A stretch of 64,000 nucleotides of DNA from CAYQPF01 sp964419225 (GCA_964419225.1 CAYQPF010000010.1:5943-69942); one strand, 5' to 3'; positions 8,961-17,444 are shown, counted from the stretch's first letter. Notes: generated from the letters alone by a model not told the origin. A program made the numbers and translations.

Positions 8961-9005
8961 TAAAAAAACACCACAATCTATAATAGACATATAGGTTGTG
9001 GTGTT
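8961..9005 (-). terminator. rho-independent terminator of rpmE
   Basis: On the minus strand, arms AACACCACAA and TTGTGGTGTT (plus-strand 8967-8976 and 8996-9005) pair. The hairpin is followed by a seven-T run (the A-run at 8962-8968). It lies 12 bp after the rpmE stop and separates rpmE from the DUF1385-prfA-ligA genes, which then need their own promoter or read-through. Confidence 0.85.
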
Positions 9006-9016
9006 CTATAAATTTG

Positions 9017-9220
9017 CTAATTGCTTTTAGCGTATTTTTTGTTGAATTTTTCTACTCTACCGGCTGTATCGAGCAATTTTTGCTTTCCGGTGTAGAAAGG
9101 GTGGCATTCTGAGCAAATTTCAACCGTTAAATTTGTGGTGGTTGATTTGGTCTCAAATTCGTTTCCACAGGCACATTTAACAAGCACCTTTTCGTATTTA
9201 GGATGGATTCCGTTTTTCAT
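9017..9220 (-). CDS. rpmE: 50S ribosomal protein L31
   Basis: 67-residue ribosomal protein L31 of the zinc-binding (C+) type. Cysteines occur in KCACGNEF and CSECHPFYTG, the expected zinc ligand pattern, with the family's IHPKYE start and HPFYTGKQ block. An AGGAGA site precedes ATG 9220. A strong terminator follows, so it can be expressed alone. Its position before DUF1385 and prfA is a common bacterial arrangement. A C-minus paralogue used under zinc starvation is not in this window. Confidence 0.97.
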   Translation of the reverse strand: MKNGIHPKYEKVLVKCACGNEFETKSTTTNLTVEICSECHPFYTGKQKLLDTAGRVEKFNKKYAKSN

Positions 9221-9434
9221 TTATATCTCCTTTTACTTACACATTATTTTCTTTCTTAAAAACAAAATTAATTCTCAAGTACTTATGTCAAGGACTTTTA
9301 TCAAAAGAAGGACGCTTTTCGAGAGTTTAGCCACCGAAGTCCACCGAACCGTTCGCGAAAGATGAGAAAGGAAAAGGCGGTAGGTGTTGGTATCAGTGGG
9401 TGACGATTAATAGATCGCAGAGTGGATCGGGAGA

Positions 9435-9464
9435 AGGTGTCAGGTGCCAGGTGTCGGGGGTCAG
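9435..9464 (+). repeat. 7-bp-unit repeat, GGTGTCA family
   Basis: Three degenerate units read GGTGTCA, GGTGCCA, GGTGTCG, then GGGGTCAGT. The same family occurs at 12972, 27513, 43924 and, inverted, at 41328. Confidence 0.8.
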
Positions 9465-9487
9465 TAGAGAAAGAGAAAGCAACAGAA

Positions 9488-9528
9488 ACACTGACTTACA
9501 CTGACGAGGAAAAGAGATCTACAGCAGC
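9488..9528 (+). repeat. 10-bp-unit repeat, ACACTGACTT family
   Basis: Units ACACTGACTT and ACACTGACGA are followed by a conserved tail GAGATCTACAGC. Similarity to the copy at 44006 extends past the tail (AATGGAAGTGA here, AATTGGAAGTAA there), so the repeat is longer than its tandem core. Confidence 0.8.
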
Positions 9529-9575
9529 AAATGGAAGTGAAAACAGGCTAAGAGCAGAGAGAATACGGATAATTC

Positions 9576-9609
9576 AAAAAGGGTTTCAACTTCAGGTTGT
9601 AACCCTTTG
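9576..9609 (-). terminator. terminator of the GNAT-fusion gene
   Basis: Arms AAAGGGTT-CAAC (9579-9591) and GTTG-AACCCTTT (9597-9609) pair with one mismatch around a five-base loop. On the minus strand the hairpin is followed by TTTTTG. It lies about 55 bp beyond the stop at 9663. Confidence 0.75.
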
Positions 9610-9662
9610 ATCATAAAGAAGTTTTCAGTTGATTATTCTTTTTTAAGCAAAACTAATAAAAT

Positions 9663-12600
9663 CTAATCTTTATTCACCTCTGAAAATTCCAACCTCATTA
9701 GATCCTTCAGCCAGTCAAGTTCCAACTCTTTCTCAGTAAATAAATAGAAAGAAGGTTTGATGATCTCGATCGAAGCATTATACAAGATCTCAAATTTGGA
9801 ATATACTCTCAGAAGAGAGAATGCCTTAGAGAAATCTGCAAATAAACTGTTGTCTTTTTGGTTAAAAATATACATTTTTTCATTGGAAACAGTATCTTCC
9901 CAAATCATGAAGCGACCTTGACTCCAAAGGTGATAATTCTCTCCACCGTTTAGAGTGTGCTTCTTTGAATGAGCACCTGAATGAAAGTGTAAGCGATGTT
10001 CGTGATCAGGTTTAAAGTTAAGGGCAACCATTTCTCCACAATAGGTAACCAATCCGCTATTATTTTCAAATTGAGCAAAAGATGCCAGGATCGGCAGTCC
10101 GGGTGCCAACAGGTAATAGTTTCTGGTCTTAATTCCTTTCATTTCCTCAATATTATGATATTCCACTTCAATGTAAAATCCCTTCCAAACATTTCCATAT
10201 TGATCCTGCATTTCACAGAATTCAGCGTTTCTGGGTTCGTTCAATAAGTTAAGAGTAGTGTAGTTAGGCTGCATGGGTGATAATCCGCCCAGCCAGGGGT
10301 TTTGAGTTCCTTTGATGCCATATTCAGGGAAGTTGGAATAGATCCATTCCTTTTGCTTATAACCAAGAGAATATACTATAGGAGCATAAGCAGAGCATGT
10401 TTTTAATTTCAGCACTCCGTTATCCAAGACCATAACTTCTTTACCTTCTTCTTCCTGAGTTAATTGCAGTACAGGTTCGGTGGTTGTTTTAAAGAGTACT
10501 TTTGCCTGCTTATCTTTTTTGAAACCATAGTCCACATCCAGGGATATAATATTCAGCCCGGGATTATCGCAGGAAAAGGGAGTCAGATCAATTTTCTTTT
10601 CTGAATTTATGGTATGGGTCTGCTTTTCTACCAACACTTCATTTACGAAAAGTTCAACACTTTTTTGATTATAAACTTCCGTATAATCTATTAATTGTGC
10701 TGCATTGATCTCTTGCAGAATTGGGTTGCCGGAATTTATGACTAATTCGCGATCAGGTCTGGTTAAGGAAGACAGGGTAGTATCCTGTAGTGCATAAGCT
10801 CTTAACTGATCAGGAGTCTTAAACATATTCAGAATAAGTTTCAAAGGTTTGGACATAGTATTTATGGGCAGTTCAAACAAATTATATTTAAAATAAACCT
10901 GTTTACGATCATCAATATCAGGTTCAATTCCATCCGGGAAAAGGACAGAAAATGTATTTCCATCTGATTCTGCAAATAACCAGTTTTCTTCCAGTTTTTT
11001 TGGTATTGGTGTAAACTGATTATCATCCACGAAGGAAACATTTCTGATCAAGTCACCTTTATGAGCAAAGGTAAAGGTCCAATTTCTTAGGATTGTGCCA
11101 AACTCCAACACCAGGGTATCTTCATATGAGCCAAAATCGTTAACAACAACATAGCACTCTAAAACACCTGAAGAAAATAATCTGAAAATGCGGGTTAAAT
11201 CCACACCAGGAAATTTGCGGGATTTATAACTCAGGGACATTTCTGTGTAATCAGGTAAATCCTCCAGCTTGTAAGCATATGGTTTTATACTGAGAAACTC
11301 ATCGTTGTAGGTCTCTCCTAAATAGAAAGAATTGAAATTTAGCATAGTTCCGTAAATATGGTAAAATCTGTCGGTTATCTGATTGTTCCCTGTTTTGACT
11401 ATCCAATAGAACAGCCCATTCCTCAGATAATAGGTATCTTTTGTTTTAGCAACATATTTTCCCCACAGCATACCTGCACGTAAGACCATTTCATCTTCAT
11501 AGGTAATGATATCATTTTCACTGGTTCTGGCTTTTATCTTTATATTTTGGATATACATTAAGGACTCTTTAGCAGTACATGAGATATAAATACTTTTCTT
11601 TTCTGAGGCTTCCAGACTAAATTTCAGCAAAGGTTCCAGAAAAGTTATTTTTTCCTGTTCTGGAAATTGTATTTCATAATCAGTTTTCAATTTCAAATTG
11701 TTTTCTAAATTGAAGAGAAATTTTATTTCTTTATCGGGAATATCAAAGGTTCCATATTGCATTTCAGACATTGTTAAAGGATATTTTGCATCAATTCCAA
11801 TGCCAAATATGGCTGACTTACCATTCACGGTTATGTGAACAGATACTGCAGGTTTGGTATTAAACTGATTCTCTTTTTCAGGCATAAGCAATAGTTTGAA
11901 ATCTCTGATTATCTCTAATTCTTTATCAATAGTAAATGATTCCTCCACTGGGAAAGACACAATTTGATCGATGATACCTTTTAAGTCAACGGTCAGCGGT
12001 TTATCAGTTTTATTATGAATCAGAATAGACAGTTTTTGATTAAGACCGATGATTGGTTTTGCCGAGGGTGTGGAGATCTGGATTTGAAAATCAGCACAAT
12101 CTAAAAAATTCATAAGTCTGCCGGATGCCTCAAATCGAGCTTCTAACCTTTTGTCATTTTTTTCCCAGACATAATCATACTCGATAAAATCACCCTTCTT
12201 TTCGCCATCATGGACAATTTCATAACTTCTTTTCTGGTCCTGGTATTTATCAAATTGGTTCAGGTAAAAAGCTGTCAGTTCATTCTTGATGAGATAAGGG
12301 ATGAAATTAATAAAGAAAGTATAGCTTTGTTCTACTTTTGTCCAGATGAAGCCGCATTTTTTGTATAAGGGTACTGCTTTTGTATTTCCTTCCCAGGTAA
12401 ACAAATACAAATGAGGATAACCAAGTTCGATTGCTCTCTCCAGACATTTCAGGACCAGCAATTTCCCCAGTCCCTTTCCATGATACTCAGGATCAACGGA
12501 CAGCATATTTATGATTATTCCGCCTGGTACTTCCGGAAACGGACCCAGATTCACATATCCGACGGCCTTTTCGCCTTCCATAAGCAGATAACGATTGATA

Positions 12601-12746
12601 AACTCGTTTTTATTTTGATGTTGAATTTCTCTTTCTTCAGTCATGTTGAATTCATATCCATTCCAGCCGGAACTGCTTCTATTCCACATATCTGCTGATG
12701 CTTTTGCGTAAGTATTATCATATTCCACTAAACGAATTTCTTCCAT
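9663..12746 (-). CDS. GNAT acetyltransferase fused to a large beta-rich region
   Basis: 1027-residue cytoplasmic protein. Residues 1-150 are a GNAT N-acetyltransferase domain: the acetyl-CoA pyrophosphate loop is HGKGLG in SVDPEYHGKGLGKLLV (about 103-118), followed by a GNTKAVPLYKKCGF motif B. The remaining roughly 850 residues are beta-strand rich, with Ig-like pieces at about 200-430. A carbohydrate-mutarotase-like stretch may follow (TRIFRLFSSGVLECYVVV; LHFHSGAHSKKH near residue 930), but this is a weak impression. No signal peptide. Substrate unknown; a sugar or glycoconjugate is plausible inference. It is a single-gene unit with its own terminator, divergent from the flagellar operon. 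Confidence 0.75.
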   Translation of the reverse strand: MEEIRLVEYDNTYAKASADMWNRSSSGWNGYEFNMTEEREIQHQNKNEFINRYLLMEGEKAVGYVNLGPFPEVPGGIIINMLSVDPEYHGKGLGKLLVLKCLERAIELGYPHLYLFTWEGNTKAVPLYKKCGFIWTKVEQSYTFFINFIPYLIKNELTAFYLNQFDKYQDQKRSYEIVHDGEKKGDFIEYDYVWEKNDKRLEARFEASGRLMNFLDCADFQIQISTPSAKPIIGLNQKLSILIHNKTDKPLTVDLKGIIDQIVSFPVEESFTIDKELEIIRDFKLLLMPEKENQFNTKPAVSVHITVNGKSAIFGIGIDAKYPLTMSEMQYGTFDIPDKEIKFLFNLENNLKLKTDYEIQFPEQEKITFLEPLLKFSLEASEKKSIYISCTAKESLMYIQNIKIKARTSENDIITYEDEMVLRAGMLWGKYVAKTKDTYYLRNGLFYWIVKTGNNQITDRFYHIYGTMLNFNSFYLGETYNDEFLSIKPYAYKLEDLPDYTEMSLSYKSRKFPGVDLTRIFRLFSSGVLECYVVVNDFGSYEDTLVLEFGTILRNWTFTFAHKGDLIRNVSFVDDNQFTPIPKKLEENWLFAESDGNTFSVLFPDGIEPDIDDRKQVYFKYNLFELPINTMSKPLKLILNMFKTPDQLRAYALQDTTLSSLTRPDRELVINSGNPILQEINAAQLIDYTEVYNQKSVELFVNEVLVEKQTHTINSEKKIDLTPFSCDNPGLNIISLDVDYGFKKDKQAKVLFKTTTEPVLQLTQEEEGKEVMVLDNGVLKLKTCSAYAPIVYSLGYKQKEWIYSNFPEYGIKGTQNPWLGGLSPMQPNYTTLNLLNEPRNAEFCEMQDQYGNVWKGFYIEVEYHNIEEMKGIKTRNYYLLAPGLPILASFAQFENNSGLVTYCGEMVALNFKPDHEHRLHFHSGAHSKKHTLNGGENYHLWSQGRFMIWEDTVSNEKMYIFNQKDNSLFADFSKAFSLLRVYSKFEILYNASIEIIKPSFYLFTEKELELDWLKDLMRLEFSEVNKD

Positions 12747-12837
12747 AAATCCTCCAATAGTCTGAGTTCATAACAATTACTTATTATAATTTATTCTTAT
12801 TTGTCAATAGAAATTGCGGAGGGCAGGGAAAGATAAC

Positions 12838-12925
12838 TCACCCCCGGCCCCTCTCTTGGAAAGCGAGGGGTGTGAATGTTAACAATCCATTCCAGAACAT
12901 ACCCTTGGTAAGGGAAGGGGATGCT
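12838..12925. repeat. CCCTC/GAGGG palindromic repeat
   Basis: CCCCTCTCTTGGAAAGCGAG continues to GGG, giving a palindrome at about 12848-12870. A second, CCCTTGGTAAGGG, lies at about 12902-12914. Related sequences are at 13005-13035 (CCCTGGGTAAGAG) and 19640-19670 (CCTTCCCTTAAAAGGGAAGG). Confidence 0.6.
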
Positions 12926-12931
12926 TTGAGA

Positions 12932-12970
12932 AATGGACGATATGGACTCAATGGACTATATGGACTTTTC
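12932..12970 (+). repeat. 9-bp-unit repeat, TGGACTATA family
   Basis: Four consecutive units: TGGACGATA, TGGACTCAA, TGGACTATA, TGGACTTTT. Further copies are at 30535 and 38568. Confidence 0.85.
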
Positions 12971-12971
12971 C

Positions 12972-12991
12972 AGGCGTCAGGTGCCAGTGGG
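12972..12991 (+). repeat. 7-bp-unit repeat, GGTGTCA family
   Basis: Units GGCGTCA and GGTGCCA are followed by GTGGGG, directly abutting the TGGACTATA tract. Confidence 0.7.
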
Positions 12992-13089
12992 GAAATAACC
13001 CATCCCGTTCCGTTCCCTGGGTAAGAGAAGGTGAAATGACAGGTGAAAGTAAATGATAGCCTGAAGGCATCAGAAAGGGAAATTTCCGA

Positions 13090-13140
13090 AACACAGACTA
13101 ACACTGACTAACACTGACAAGAGATGAGATCTGAGGCTAT
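13090..13140 (+). repeat. 10-bp-unit repeat, ACACTGACTT family
   Basis: Units ACACAGACTA, ACACTGACTA, ACACTGACAA are followed by the tail GAGATGAGATCTGAGGCTAT. Confidence 0.85.
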
Positions 13141-13379
13141 AGTATGAGTGTATTGTTTGATAAGGGAGAATCCACAAGGGGTGTTGAAGAGAAAGACTCT
13201 ATCTATGACTTAACTGTATATTTATCAAACAATTGTAAATATGGGTTCAAAAAAGACATTAGAAACAGGAAATATTTTCCCATTTTGGGGAGAAAGGGAA
13301 AATATTAGAATAGTAGTAAACGCGTATTAAAATATATAACTTCCATTATAACAATACTTTAAAGCGATGTGAACAACAT

Positions 13380-13395
13380 TGGCACAGGGGATGCA
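13380..13395 (+). promoter_or_regulatory. sigma-54 (RpoN) promoter of the flagellar operon
   Basis: TGGCACAGGGGATGCA matches the -24/-12 consensus TGGCAC-N5-TTGCA with exact spacing and one mismatch (A for the first T of TTGC). It lies about 155 bp upstream of flgI, on the same strand. Sigma-54 control of flagellar genes is widespread; use of this site is inferred. No rpoN gene is in the window. Confidence 0.7.
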
Positions 13396-13440
13396 TCTAA
13401 TAAGATTGGTTAGTTTATAGAGTGTATCGAGTGACAGATT

Positions 13441-13519
13441 TCCTCTTTGTGGTTGAAGAGGAATTCATGACGCCCATTTGGTTCGGTTAGTAAATTTCAA
13501 AGGGGGAAGGGATTCCCCT
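13441..13519 (+). promoter_or_regulatory. flgI leader hairpins with a candidate CsrA site
   Basis: Two hairpins lie in the predicted 5' leader. TCCTCTT/AAGAGGA (13441-13447 and 13456-13462) has an 8-base loop. AGGGG/CCCCT (13501-13505 and 13515-13519) has a loop GAAGGGATT. The second loop displays AGGGA, the ANGGA form bound by CsrA, 30 bases before the flgI start. Since csrA and fliW are in this operon, feedback is possible but unproven. Confidence 0.45.
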
Positions 13520-13548
13520 GAGTTTTTAATAATCATTAAGAAGAGGAA

Positions 13549-14637
13549 ATGAAGATGAAAAATTTAATGTTAAGCATCGTGGTTTTAGTTTTGGTGGCTA
13601 ATGTTTTTGGGGAAACCCGTTTAAAAGACATCAGTTCATTCACCGGATTGGAATCAAAATCCGTGATAGGATACGGTTTGGTCGTAGGTTTGCAGGGTAC
13701 GGGCGACGGCTCAAGCTCGCAAATGACCATTCAGTCGATCATGAATATGCTTGATCATTTCGGGATATCAGTACCCATGAACAAGATCAGACCCAATAAT
13801 GTGGCTGCAGTAATGGTGACTGGGATCATGCCTGCCTTTGCGAAGACAGGATCCGAGTTTGACGTTATAATTTCTTCGATTGGTGATGCCAGGAGTTTGG
13901 AGGGTGGAGTTCTATTAATGACTCCCCTTTCCGGAACCGATGACAAGCAATACGCCATGGCACAGGGACCCGTGTCCATTGGCGGATTCAATGAGGAAAC
14001 CAAACAAGTTAAAATCAGAAAGAATTATACAAATGTAGGCCGTATTCCCAACGGAGCAATTGTAGAGAAAGAGATATACAGTCAGTTAGTCAGTAATGGC
14101 GAGTTATTATTAAACCTTAAGAACAGTGATTTTTCGACAGCTCAGAAAGTTGTATTAGCAATCAACAGGAATTTCCGCACGAAGCTTGCTTATGCAGAAG
14201 ATGCTACCTCGATCGCAATAGCAGTACCTGATTCAGTGTTATCCCGCAAGAATCTGGTCGGCTTTATCTCCAGAATAGAGAATTTGCAGGTAACCCCTGA
14301 GACCTCGGCTAAAGTTGTGATCAATGAGAGAACAGGCACCATCGTAGCGGGTGGAAATGTTCAGATCAGTGAAGTCGCTATATCTCACGGCAATCTTATT
14401 ATAGAAATCAGAAACAGAACTACCACTACCAGCATAGGCAGATTGAGCCAGACTAATACTGATGGCAAGGCTAATGTATCGAGTGAAATCGGAACAGTAA
14501 TGGTGATGGAAGCAACGACTGTGCAGGAACTTGCGAGATCACTGAATAGTATAAAAGTCAGTCCGCGTGATATGATCTCGATCTTTCAATCATTGAAAGC
14601 ATCCGGATCATTACAAGCCGAACTTGAGATATTGTAG
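13549..14637 (+). CDS. flgI: flagellar P-ring protein FlgI
   Basis: Builds the P ring around the flagellar rod in the peptidoglycan layer. 362 residues with a signal peptide (about 1-21, LMLSIVVLVLVANVFG), then the family's N-terminal block RLKDISSFTG and SVIGYGLVVGLQGTGD. The C-terminal VQELARSLN and ISIFQSLKASGSLQAELE block is conserved. First gene of the operon; either ATG 13549 or 13555 could be used, with GAGG a few bases before the first. A P ring implies a Gram-negative envelope. The usual partner flgH (L ring) is not next to it. Confidence 0.96.
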   Translation: MKMKNLMLSIVVLVLVANVFGETRLKDISSFTGLESKSVIGYGLVVGLQGTGDGSSSQMTIQSIMNMLDHFGISVPMNKIRPNNVAAVMVTGIMPAFAKTGSEFDVIISSIGDARSLEGGVLLMTPLSGTDDKQYAMAQGPVSIGGFNEETKQVKIRKNYTNVGRIPNGAIVEKEIYSQLVSNGELLLNLKNSDFSTAQKVVLAINRNFRTKLAYAEDATSIAIAVPDSVLSRKNLVGFISRIENLQVTPETSAKVVINERTGTIVAGGNVQISEVAISHGNLIIEIRNRTTTTSIGRLSQTNTDGKANVSSEIGTVMVMEATTVQELARSLNSIKVSPRDMISIFQSLKASGSLQAELEIL

Positions 14638-14645
14638 GAGCAAAA

Positions 14646-15509
14646 ATGAGTATCAATCTGGTTAATTTGAATAACGATGTGAGTGCCAAGATGGAGCTGC
14701 AGAAGACTGAGGAATTAAAAAAACTCAATTCGAAGGCAGGTTCCGGAAAGAAAGAAGATGTTGAAAAGGCGGCACAGGGATTCGAAACCATGATGATCAA
14801 GCAGATGCTGAATACAATGACTAAATCTTTAGAGAACGGTGGATTTTTTGGTGAGATGCCTGGTTCAGATTTTTATCAGGAAATGTATATGCAGAAGATT
14901 TCGGAGACGATGAGCAGACAGGGGCATTTTGGGATTGCAGACATGATCAAAAGACAGATGACAAATGATTATACCAACCTTCCCATAAAGTCTGTAATGC
15001 CGGAGTTTGAGAAGACTGCAACACCAAGGGATAAGGAAACAACACCAAGGGAGAAGGAAGGAGTCAAAGAGGTACAAGCAGTTAAGGTAGAGAAAAGTGA
15101 GAGCACACCTAAGACCTTATTAAGCCGGTTGAACTTTTTGGAACCGATCATAACCAAGGCAGCCAACCTATTCCATGTAGAGAAGAATCTGATCAAAGCC
15201 ATTATAGCTCAGGAGAGTTACGGCAATGGCAATGCAGTATCGAAATCAGGAGCCAAGGGTTTGATGCAGTTGATGGATGGTACGGCCAAGGATTTGGGAG
15301 TAACAGATCCTCACAATGCTGAGCAGAATATTATGGCCGGAACAAAGTATATTAAGCAGATGCTGGATAAATATCAGGATAAGGAAGTTGCTTTGGCAGC
15401 GTATAATGCCGGACCTGGAAATGTTGATAAGCATGGCGGGATACCGCCTTTTAAGGAAACTCGCAATTACGTCAAAAAGGTAATCACCTTTTACGAAAAC
15501 ATGGAATAA
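14646..15509 (+). CDS. flgJ: FlgJ: rod-binding domain plus SLT lytic transglycosylase
   Basis: Rod-cap and wall-opening protein, 287 residues. Residues about 38-105 are the rod-binding domain (AAQGFETMMIKQML ... GGFFGEMPGSDFYQEM). Residues about 160-285 are a soluble-lytic-transglycosylase domain with catalytic E190 in IIAQESYGN, GAKGLMQLM and ALAAYNAGPGNV. Salmonella FlgJ instead carries a glucosaminidase (GH73) domain. A linker at 125-145 contains a tandem repeat (TPRDKET, TPREKEG). No signal peptide, as expected for export through the flagellar apparatus. It starts eight bases after flgI. Confidence 0.93.
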   Translation: MSINLVNLNNDVSAKMELQKTEELKKLNSKAGSGKKEDVEKAAQGFETMMIKQMLNTMTKSLENGGFFGEMPGSDFYQEMYMQKISETMSRQGHFGIADMIKRQMTNDYTNLPIKSVMPEFEKTATPRDKETTPREKEGVKEVQAVKVEKSESTPKTLLSRLNFLEPIITKAANLFHVEKNLIKAIIAQESYGNGNAVSKSGAKGLMQLMDGTAKDLGVTDPHNAEQNIMAGTKYIKQMLDKYQDKEVALAAYNAGPGNVDKHGGIPPFKETRNYVKKVITFYENME

Positions 15510-15519
15510 GGAGAAACGC

Positions 15520-16020
15520 ATGGAAGCTTTAATCAAGGACTTCTTTAAGGCTTGGGAAGATGAAATCGCTGCGTACCAGGAAGTGGCTTTAATCCTGGGA
15601 GAGCAGAAATCAGCCTTAGTTGACTGGGATATCAAGAAATTCCAGAAAGTTAGTCAGGAAGCAGCTTTATTGATCAGTAATGCTAACAAATCCACCAATT
15701 TCAGGCATGACTTGATGGAAACATTGATAGTTACACATGATCTAAAGTTGGAGAATTACTCCCTGAAAAACATCTTTGAAGTATTTTACAAAGACGAAGA
15801 GAAGGAAAAATCGAGTATATTCTTCAAGGTATTTTCGAATACTCTGAAGCAGATCGACAAGTTTTCCGCACAGAACAAAGAGTTGATCAGAACAGGGCTT
15901 GAGCTTGTAGGTGAGAATTTGGAAATGATCGCAGACATCATCGACAAAGACAGAGTCTATAGCCGGGTTGGCATGATTCAACCGAAACGCAATGCCATTT
16001 TATTAAACAAGAGGATTTAA
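15520..16020 (+). CDS. flgN: FlgN-like flagellar export chaperone
   Basis: 166-residue, largely helical protein placed between flgJ and flgK, where flgN commonly lies. It has the FlgN-family pattern of an N-terminal amphipathic helix followed by a central heptad-rich segment, and a short basic C-terminus (PKRNAILLNKRI). FlgN holds FlgK and FlgL in an export-ready state; both substrates are encoded in this operon. Sequence signatures of FlgN are weak, so the call rests on size, helical character and position. ATG 15520 follows an AAGGAG site; the stop is one base before flgK's start. Confidence 0.75.
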   Translation: MEALIKDFFKAWEDEIAAYQEVALILGEQKSALVDWDIKKFQKVSQEAALLISNANKSTNFRHDLMETLIVTHDLKLENYSLKNIFEVFYKDEEKEKSSIFFKVFSNTLKQIDKFSAQNKELIRTGLELVGENLEMIADIIDKDRVYSRVGMIQPKRNAILLNKRI

Positions 16021-16021
16021 A

Positions 16022-17404
16022 ATGATCAATCTGATAAATCTCGGGAAGAAAGCACTTGCAGTTAATGAGGCGAATATTGACATAACGGGTCATAATATTG
16101 CCAACATTAACACACCGGGATATAGCAGACAAAGATTAATCCAGGAAGCCAGTGCTCCTATGAGCGACATACTGGGGAATTATGGTTCCGGTGTTGAAAT
16201 GACGAGAATCGAAAGAACCAGAGACCAGTATTTAGACCGTCAGTATCGTGATGCGAACACGGATTTGGGGTATTGGGAAAAGTCTTCTGCCAAGCTGAAA
16301 GAACTTGAATCAGCGGTAGGCGGACCAGATCAGAACAGTATTAGTACACAATTAAATCTCTTTTTTGACAATTGGGAATCTTTAGCCAATAATCCCAATA
16401 GTTCGATTCATAAGAGTAATTTAGTTGATCAGACAAAAGAACTTGTAAACAGCTTTCATGACTTGCGAAACTCCTTAACAAATAAGAAAAAAGAAATCAA
16501 TGATGAGATCGTTGCCAATGTAGGCAAAATTAACAAAATAACAGCAGAACTGGCTGATTTGAATGCCAGAATTAAGATGTCGGAAAATGAGAATGCTCCG
16601 GCTAATGATTTGCGGGACAGATTTGATTATTTAGTTGATGATCTTTCCAAGATCGCCAATGTTACGGTACAGACCAAAAATTCAGATGGCAACACCATAA
16701 TTTATCTGGGATCCGACCTGATAGTAGCTTATGATGAAGCCAGAATGCTTTCAGTAGATAGTAGTTCAGACGGGGAAATTGACCATTCCAAGGTAATCTG
16801 GAAAGACAATTTTGAAGAAGTAAACGGACTTAATAACGGTGAGTTAGCCGGATTAATCAACACACGTGACAACACGATCACAAATTACGAGAGTATGCTG
16901 GATCAGTTGGCAGTGAAGTTATCAGAAGTGGTCAATGACATTCATAAGACAGGATACGATGCCCAGAATCCTCTAGGAAACGGAAAGAACTTTTTTAAAT
17001 CTGATGTCACAGGAGCAGCTGATTTTAATTTATCAGATGAAATTCTGTATGATTTTAATAATGTTTCCGTATCCGAGTCAGGGGAAGTTGGAGATAATCA
17101 GATAGCATTGCAAATAACCGACCTAAGATCAAGTAAAGCTTTCTCAGATAACCAGAGTTTAACTGAATATCTGGGAAGTCTTTTAACTCAAATAGGACGG
17201 GATTCAGATAAAGCTGCGACAAACAGTGAGAATCTGGGAACAACACTCAAGCAGGTAAACAATTTTAGAGAAAGTGTCAAGGGAGTCTCTTTGAATGAAG
17301 AGTCTGCCAATTTGATCAAATATCAACAGACATATCAGGCCGCTGCGAAGATAATATCAATCGCAGATACAATGTTTTCAACAATAATAGGTTTAGTAAG
17401 ATGA
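16022..17404 (+). CDS. flgK: flagellar hook-associated protein 1 FlgK
   Basis: First junction protein between hook and filament, 460 residues. The N-terminal block (INLGKKALAVNEANIDITGH, NIANINTPGYSRQR) and the C-terminal GVSLNEESANLIKYQQTYQA with ...AKIISIADTMFSTIIGL are the conserved coiled-coil ends of the family. The middle domain is variable. It is shorter than enteric FlgK (about 547) but typical of lineages with a reduced central domain. It starts one base after flgN. Confidence 0.96.
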   Translation: MINLINLGKKALAVNEANIDITGHNIANINTPGYSRQRLIQEASAPMSDILGNYGSGVEMTRIERTRDQYLDRQYRDANTDLGYWEKSSAKLKELESAVGGPDQNSISTQLNLFFDNWESLANNPNSSIHKSNLVDQTKELVNSFHDLRNSLTNKKKEINDEIVANVGKINKITAELADLNARIKMSENENAPANDLRDRFDYLVDDLSKIANVTVQTKNSDGNTIIYLGSDLIVAYDEARMLSVDSSSDGEIDHSKVIWKDNFEEVNGLNNGELAGLINTRDNTITNYESMLDQLAVKLSEVVNDIHKTGYDAQNPLGNGKNFFKSDVTGAADFNLSDEILYDFNNVSVSESGEVGDNQIALQITDLRSSKAFSDNQSLTEYLGSLLTQIGRDSDKAATNSENLGTTLKQVNNFRESVKGVSLNEESANLIKYQQTYQAAAKIISIADTMFSTIIGLVR

Positions 17405-17444
17405 TTAAGAATAGATCATTAACATTCAACCAGGGAAGGTGCTT

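Larger units (their letters stand above)
9221..9662. other. 442-bp spacer with interspersed repeats
   Basis: No gene seen. It contains a weak rpmE promoter candidate (TTGACA on the minus strand at 9286-9291, no good -10), a 7-bp-unit tract (9435-9464), a 10-bp-unit repeat (9488-9528) and a minus-strand terminator (9576-9609). Short reading frames here are composed of repeat sequence. Confidence 0.7.
12747..13548. other. 800-bp divergent spacer: repeats, then flagellar promoter and leader
   Basis: No gene seen. The left half holds four repeat tracts (12838-12925, 12932-12970, 12972-12991, 13090-13140). The right half is AT-rich and holds the sigma-54-like promoter at 13380 and two leader hairpins before flgI. 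Confidence 0.75.

Noticed and set aside
12838..13104. An 88-codon reading frame on the minus strand in the flagellar spacer
   Set aside because: Its sequence is made of dispersed repeats and palindromes, has no ribosome site and no recognisable protein pattern.
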